Made by a program: the position numbers and the translations under genes
Part shown: piece by piece, positions 59,610 to 64,000 of the stretch
Layout: every line of letters starts with the position of its first letter
Numbering within the stretch: position 1 is the first letter of the stretch
The notes under the pieces: model-generated
What the model was told of the DNA's origin: nothing
Database searches by the model: none
What the model saw: only the letters and a program-made list of their open reading frames with translations
Source: Lactuca virosa
Lineage: Eukaryota > Streptophyta > Magnoliopsida > Asterales > Asteraceae
Length of the DNA: 64,000 bases
Direction of reading: 5' to 3'
Assembly (NCBI GenBank): GCA_928212115.1
Contig: CAKMRJ010003334.1
Span: forward strand, 39,462,183-39,526,182

Positions 59610-60152
59610 ACCTTAAGTCCTCACCTCAGTCTCTTTGTCATCCCCTTGAGAGTCAGAAAACCCTAGAATCGTGTGTGAGCCTTTGGAGTGAACTTGGAAA
59701 CTTTGGAAGGAGATTCTAGCTAAGAAGGCTTGTAGATCAAGTGTAGAGCATCAAGGGATTGGTGTAAATCCAAAATCTACTTCAGCTTGGGCACATTTTA
59801 GAGGTAACAAGCTGTTACCTTGACTCTATTGCATTTATATCTATTCAATAATGATATTTGGGGCCATTTTGGTATGATTGAGATCTATTTCGGGTTTGGA
59901 GTTTAGATCTGAGGTTGCTACTTCAGATCTAGACTTGTGTTGGTCCAAAAAGTCATAAAGCATCAGTCTTTGAGTTGTTTGTGAAGCCCTTTTGTCTTAA
60001 ACCTTAGCCCTAGAGTGATTTGGGCTTATAACTCCTTGTTTCCACGTAAAGTTTGCAACTTTACGTGAGAGTCATGCCCTAGAGGAGTGGATCCACAGTT
60101 TGGAGCCCCTGCAAGACTCGAAAAGCCTCTGCATGTATAAAGGACTAAAGAG

Positions 60153-60478
60153 ACTCGGCGAGTCTGTTCTTGGACTCGGCGAGTCTGTTGAAGATAAGCA
60201 TGAACTCGACGAGTTGGAGGAACAACTCGACGAGTCTGTTGAAGATTGTCGTGGACTCGGCGAGTCTGGTCTTGGACTCGGCGAGTCAGAACGCAAAACC
60301 CCAACCTTCTTCTGGTAAGATCAGATCATGAGTGAGTGGTGACTCAGTGAGTTGGACATGTTAGGACTCAGAGATCGTTAAACTCGACGAGTCATGGGGT
60401 GACTCGGCGAGTCGAGTTGTGATATAAGAATTTTCTGAAGTTGGGAACTCGGCGAGTCAACGGGTTGACTCGGCGAGT
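60153..60478 (+). repeat. Second palindrome array of element 4 LTR
   Basis: Ten 11-bp palindromes ACTCG(G/A)CGAGT start at 60153, 60174, 60204, 60225, 60255, 60276, 60382, 60402, 60447 and 60468. They are in pairs 20-21 bp apart, and the first three pairs repeat every 51 bp. Confidence 0.85.
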
Positions 60479-60939
60479 AGAGTCAATCAGGAAGGTTGAC
60501 TTTGACCTGTTTGACCTTCAGGGTGTTATGGTATTTTGGATATTTATGTCATGGTTCATTGATGGCATCAGGTGTTGGAGTTTGGAGCAGTGCATCGGGT
60601 CAGTGTTTTCGTGCTTCGGTTCGGCAGTTGCAAGGTGAGTTATCCTCACTATACCCAAGGGTCTAAGGCACCAAGGCCGGCCCTTTGATTTGTTATTTGA
60701 GATAGTTACTGCTGTGATATGTTAGTTAGCATCCTGGTAGATAGGATGGTTATATGTGGTTATGCTTAGTGACCTGTAGTTGGTCTGACTGTCTGTATGC
60801 AGGTAGGAGATTACCTGTTATATATGCACGTGTTGAGCAGTAGTGGAGGGTATTCCATCCCGGTAGGATGATAGGGCCCTAGTGTATTGTCTTGTAGACT
60901 ATTATATGATTATTTGATAGGTGCACATGTTTGCTAGTA

Positions 60940-61245
60940 TGTGGGCATTCCAACCCGATGGTTGTGGGCCAGGAGTATTCCATCCCGGTAGGATGATTGG
61001 ACTCATAGTAGGTGGGCATTCCAACCCGATGGTTGAGGGCCTGGGGTATTCCATCCCGAGGGATGATTGGACCCATAGTAGTTATGGTATGTATAGGTGT
61101 GTGGGCATTCCAACCCGATGGTTGTGGGCCGAGAGTATTCCATCCCGAGGATGATTGGACTCGTAGTATGTTGGCATTCCAACCCGACGGTTGAGGGCTT
61201 GGGGTATTCCAACATGTCGGTTGATTGGACCCATAGTATGCTGTT
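60940..61245 (+). repeat. Element 4 LTR minisatellite, about 70-90 bp unit
   Basis: Four units, each with GGGCATTCCAACCCGATGGT, a GTATTCCATCCCG block and GATGATTGGAC, plus a partial unit at 60845-60880. Confidence 0.88.
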
Positions 61246-61523
61246 CATTGTTGTACGTGTATGATTATGTGTGTACGGGTATTTTGGGGGAACTCACTAA
61301 GCTTTCGAGCTTATGTTTTTCAGTTTATTGTTTCAGGTACATCAGGTGATCGTGGCAAGGCAAAGGCGTGATCGTACCGCTCCTCATATTTTATGATTTT
61401 GTGATTTGGCTCTGGGGATACTCTGATGTTTAAACTATTTTGAAAACAAGTTGTAATAACTTAATGGTTTTTGAATGGGTTAAAATGTTTTAAATTGGCT
61501 TGAATTTTATGGGTGTTACAAGT

Positions 61524-61536
61524 TGGTATCAGAGCC
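61524..61536 (+). other. Element 4 primer-binding site
   Basis: TGGTATCAGAGCC, three bases after the LTR, identical to the site of element 1. Confidence 0.95.
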
Positions 61537-62292
61537 TTGGTTTGAGTGAATTGGAGGAACATCCGTGTGAATCCAGTCTCAAATCAAGGAAAGATTTTCA
61601 AATGGTTTTCAAAATAAGTAAAGGAGGATGCAGAGGGTACGATCAGCTGGAGCCAGTAAGTAGACCCCAAAATACCATACAAGTTATTTGATTATGTGAT
61701 ATGATTAGAACAGCATGCTAGTACTAGGCTAGGGATCTTCAGGAATTGCATGATAGAATTTCCTGATTACATGATGCCTGCTAGCCTAGGGTTACCTTTG
61801 TATGAAATTGACATCATTACTGTAGTTACTTGTGTATGCATCACGGCTGTATATAATTAAGATCTTATAGCCTGAGAATGTTTAATTCGGCCTTATGTTC
61901 TATTCTTATTGGTTAGGGCTTAGGGTAGGATCGAATATTCGAAAGTCTATATGGTCCAGCGTTATGTATGGCTAGCATACACTAGTGCTGCAGGGTTGGT
62001 GAAAGTTTCATGGATGGGTGGGTTGTGTGAGTCCGGTAGGCCAGTTACGAGATAATTAGCATTCCTCTAGGAGTGAGGATTGAGCATTCGTTGTGTTATG
62101 TATATTGTTAGGGTGTTGTGGTGATACTTGAGACAAATATGGGTAGGTGTGGAAGGTAGTATGGGCCCGTACTACTGAAAGCACAGGATCCATACGCGTA
62201 GCAAGGAAGTCACAACCCCTAGGGTTTAGAAGAGAGTTGGTCCCCGGTTATCTAGGCGGATTGTCTGATATTTTTCCTCTTCTATTTTCAGT
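61537..62292 (+). other. Element 4 untranslated leader
   Basis: Between primer site and gag start. It contains CCGTACTACTGAAAGCAC (near 62168), shared in inverted form with the element 1 leader near 42290. No other signal seen. Confidence 0.6.
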
Positions 62293-63537
62293 ATGGTGGT
62301 TACGAGGCGTGTCGTGACTGGATCCGGATCGGGATCAGGTCAGGGTGATCAGGGGGCCCCAGTGGCACCTGAGATTGTCGGTCAGGAGGGGCCAATGTTG
62401 ACAGAGGATCGGGTCAGGGAGATCATCCGCGAGGAGGTGGTCGAGATTGTCCAGGGTCAGATTCCGGAGTTGTTTGGGACTATTAAGTCCGCTATGAGGG
62501 AGTACTTCGATGATCGTTATGCAGCTCTTACTGAGATGGCTGCCGCGGCAGCTACAGCGGCTGTAACAGCGGCAAGGGGAGGAGCCGGTCGGGGCTTTCA
62601 GTATCGGGACTTCGATAATACGAAGCCCCCTACCTTTGACGGAGTCCAGGATCCGATTGTTGCGATGAGATGGTTGTCGGACGTGGAGGGATGTTTCTTC
62701 ATGTGTTCGTTCCCTGCTGAGCAGAGGGTGAGGTGTGCTTTGAACCTTTTGAGGCTCGGGGCGAAGGATTGGTGGAGGTTGACTACGGGATCATATTCTG
62801 ACGCGCAGCGGCTGCGTTACTTGGGATCAGTTCCGAGACATGTTCAGTACCCGTTATGTTCCGCGGGTTGAGCGGGAGAGATTGGCTCAGATGTTTTTGG
62901 AGCTTAGACAGGATTCAGAGTCGGTGACGGAGATCACCAGGATGTTTATGGAGAGGGCAATGTTCTGCCCTGAGTTTGCTTCGGAGCAGGCTCAGATGTC
63001 CCGGTATCTGAGCATGCTCAAGAGGGACATCAACAGTTTTGTGTCCACGCAGAGATGTGATACGTTTGTTGGAGTTGCAGGAGCCGCCAGGCAGCGCGAG
63101 ATAGAGATTGAGCTCCAGCTGAGGGAGCAGAGTGCAGGCCCCGGTGCAGTCGCAGCCTGCGCCGAAATGGATGAGGGCCGTTGATTATCGTCAGGAAGCA
63201 AGAGGAGTCCGCACTTGTGGGAAGTGCGGTAAGGTACATGATGGAGTTTGTCGATCTTCTTCTAGGTGCCACAAAGTGTGGCAGGGAGGCCACATAGCCA
63301 GGGATTGTAGGCAGCAGGCTCCAGCTGCCGGAGTCCGACTTTGTTATCATTGTGATCAAGGTGGGCCATATGAAGGCCCAATGTCCTCTCTTGGCTGCCA
63401 GGCCAGTGCAGTCCCAGCACTAGCCACGTTGAGACTTACTGACGGGGGTCAGGGTCGAGCAGAGCCTCCGAAGGCTCCAGGGCGTGCTTATCAGCTTGTG
63501 GCCGAGGAGATCGGGACAGCGCCAGAGGTGACAACCG
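62293..63537 (+). pseudogene. Element 4 gag (several frameshifts)
   Basis: Starts MVVTRRVVTGSGSGSGQGDQ and runs through FDGVQDPIVAMRWLSDVEGC with the Trp that is a stop in element 1. A small deletion near 62812 shifts the frame before the FSTRYVPRVERERLAQMF segment. Another shift lies near 63140, before CGKCGKVHDGVC. The second and third cysteine motifs are damaged by single-base indels. It ends at ..VTTG with a donor-like G|GTATGT at 63538, in the same position and phase as element 1. Confidence 0.88.
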
Positions 63538-64000
63538 GTATGTCTTTTCCTTATACATCTTGTTCATGGTATTTATGAGTTGTTTGTTTCCTGCATAAGT
63601 TATTAGAGCATAGTAGATGATAGTGAGAAGTTATTATTGAGAAATTATAGATGGGTAGTATCTGGTGACGCATTTAAGAGAGAGGAGGTCTGATTCAGAG
63701 ATTCGAAATCACCAGCGGAAACACGGATCCCTTGAAGTTCGTTGTCTCGGATTGGGACGATGGAGTCGCATACCAGTTCGCACCGGTAGACAGTAGTTAG
63801 TGCTCTAAGTGGGGGAGAATTGGAAATTTCTCGGATGGGGCGTGGTTTGGAAGGATGTCGCCTGACATAGTTTGGATGTCGGTTATGGGAAGTGGTGCAA
63901 TGAGGCGGTCCGGTATACTGGGGACTCCGGTGTATTTTTGGCTGATTGGAAATTGTTATAGAGGTCGGACGGAGTTCAAAGGATCTTGGCGATCCCATCA
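63538..64000 (+). other. Element 4 intron start, then unassigned sequence
   Basis: GTATGTCTTTTCC resembles the start of the element 1 intron-like segment, but no protease follows. A GTGGGGGAGAAT polypurine-like tract lies at 63811-63822 as in elements 2 and 3, yet the next bases (TGGAAATTTCTCGG) do not match the element 4 LTR start. Pol appears deleted or replaced. The window ends here. Confidence 0.5.

Larger units (their letters stand above)
59410..61520 (+). repeat. Element 4 5' LTR (2,111 bp)
   Basis: TGTAACATCCC start; palindromes 59470-59557; TATA-like CTATTTAAAGG at 59599; ten more palindromes 60153-60478; donor AG|GTGAGT at 60635; minisatellite 60940-61245; CACTAAGC block about 61292-61320; acceptor TTTCAG|GTAC at 61336; end GGTGTTACA. 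Confidence 0.93.

Overview
The window looks like nuclear DNA of a flowering plant. It holds three intron-rich genes with standard GT..AG splicing, most of the rest is nested LTR retrotransposons and small TIR elements, and AT-rich spacers carry microsatellites. Asteraceae, probably Lactuca or a close relative, is my best guess: the tag ACTCGNCGAGT in several LTRs is one I associate with lettuce retroelements. That is recollection and inference, not a database result.

Layout. 1-5300: spacer with a foldback element (40-532), a minisatellite, a Mutator-type MITE with a 9-bp target duplication (2078-2257) and a segmental duplication. 5311-7275: five-exon nucleotide-sugar transporter of the URGT clade. 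8261-9768: short internally deleted copia element. 9970-20160: nested stack in which a minus-strand copia element is split by a plus-strand LTR element, itself split by an Athila-like gypsy element (12189-18449, TSD TATAT); the outer copia LTR also carries a tandem duplication hit by a SINE. 20832-23876 (minus): three-exon acidic coiled-coil protein with two UVR-like motifs. 25541-28148 (plus): six-exon plastid ABC1K3-type atypical kinase, divergent from the previous gene. 30074-44830: decayed copia element whose 3' LTR is split by a 7.6-kb Tekay/Del-like gypsy element (36853-44488, TSD GATTA; 'element 1'). 46133-54438: 3' halves of two more Tekay-like elements (2 and 3) joined head to head near 49617. 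54444-54750: an exon-pair relic cut off by element 3. 54800-59400: spacer with a MITE and a TIR element loaded with C-rich simple repeats. 59410 to the end: element 4, with LTR, primer-binding site and a frameshifted gag.

The main discovery is a shared LTR plan in the four Tekay-like families. In sense order each has (i) family-specific near-palindromes arranged as pairs mostly 21 bp apart, just upstream of a TATA-like box; (ii) a second set of such pairs in the predicted transcript; (iii) a donor-like AG|GTGAGT (mutated in element 2); (iv) a family-specific minisatellite; (v) a conserved CACTAAGC-type block; (vi) an acceptor-like TTTCAG|GTAC; then the LTR end and a tRNA-Met primer site. The unrelated Athila-like LTR also has paired palindromes upstream of a TATA-like stretch, spaced 30-31 bp. 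In addition, element 1 has a 65-bp intron-like segment between gag and pol whose removal exactly joins the two frames, and its donor is conserved in element 4.
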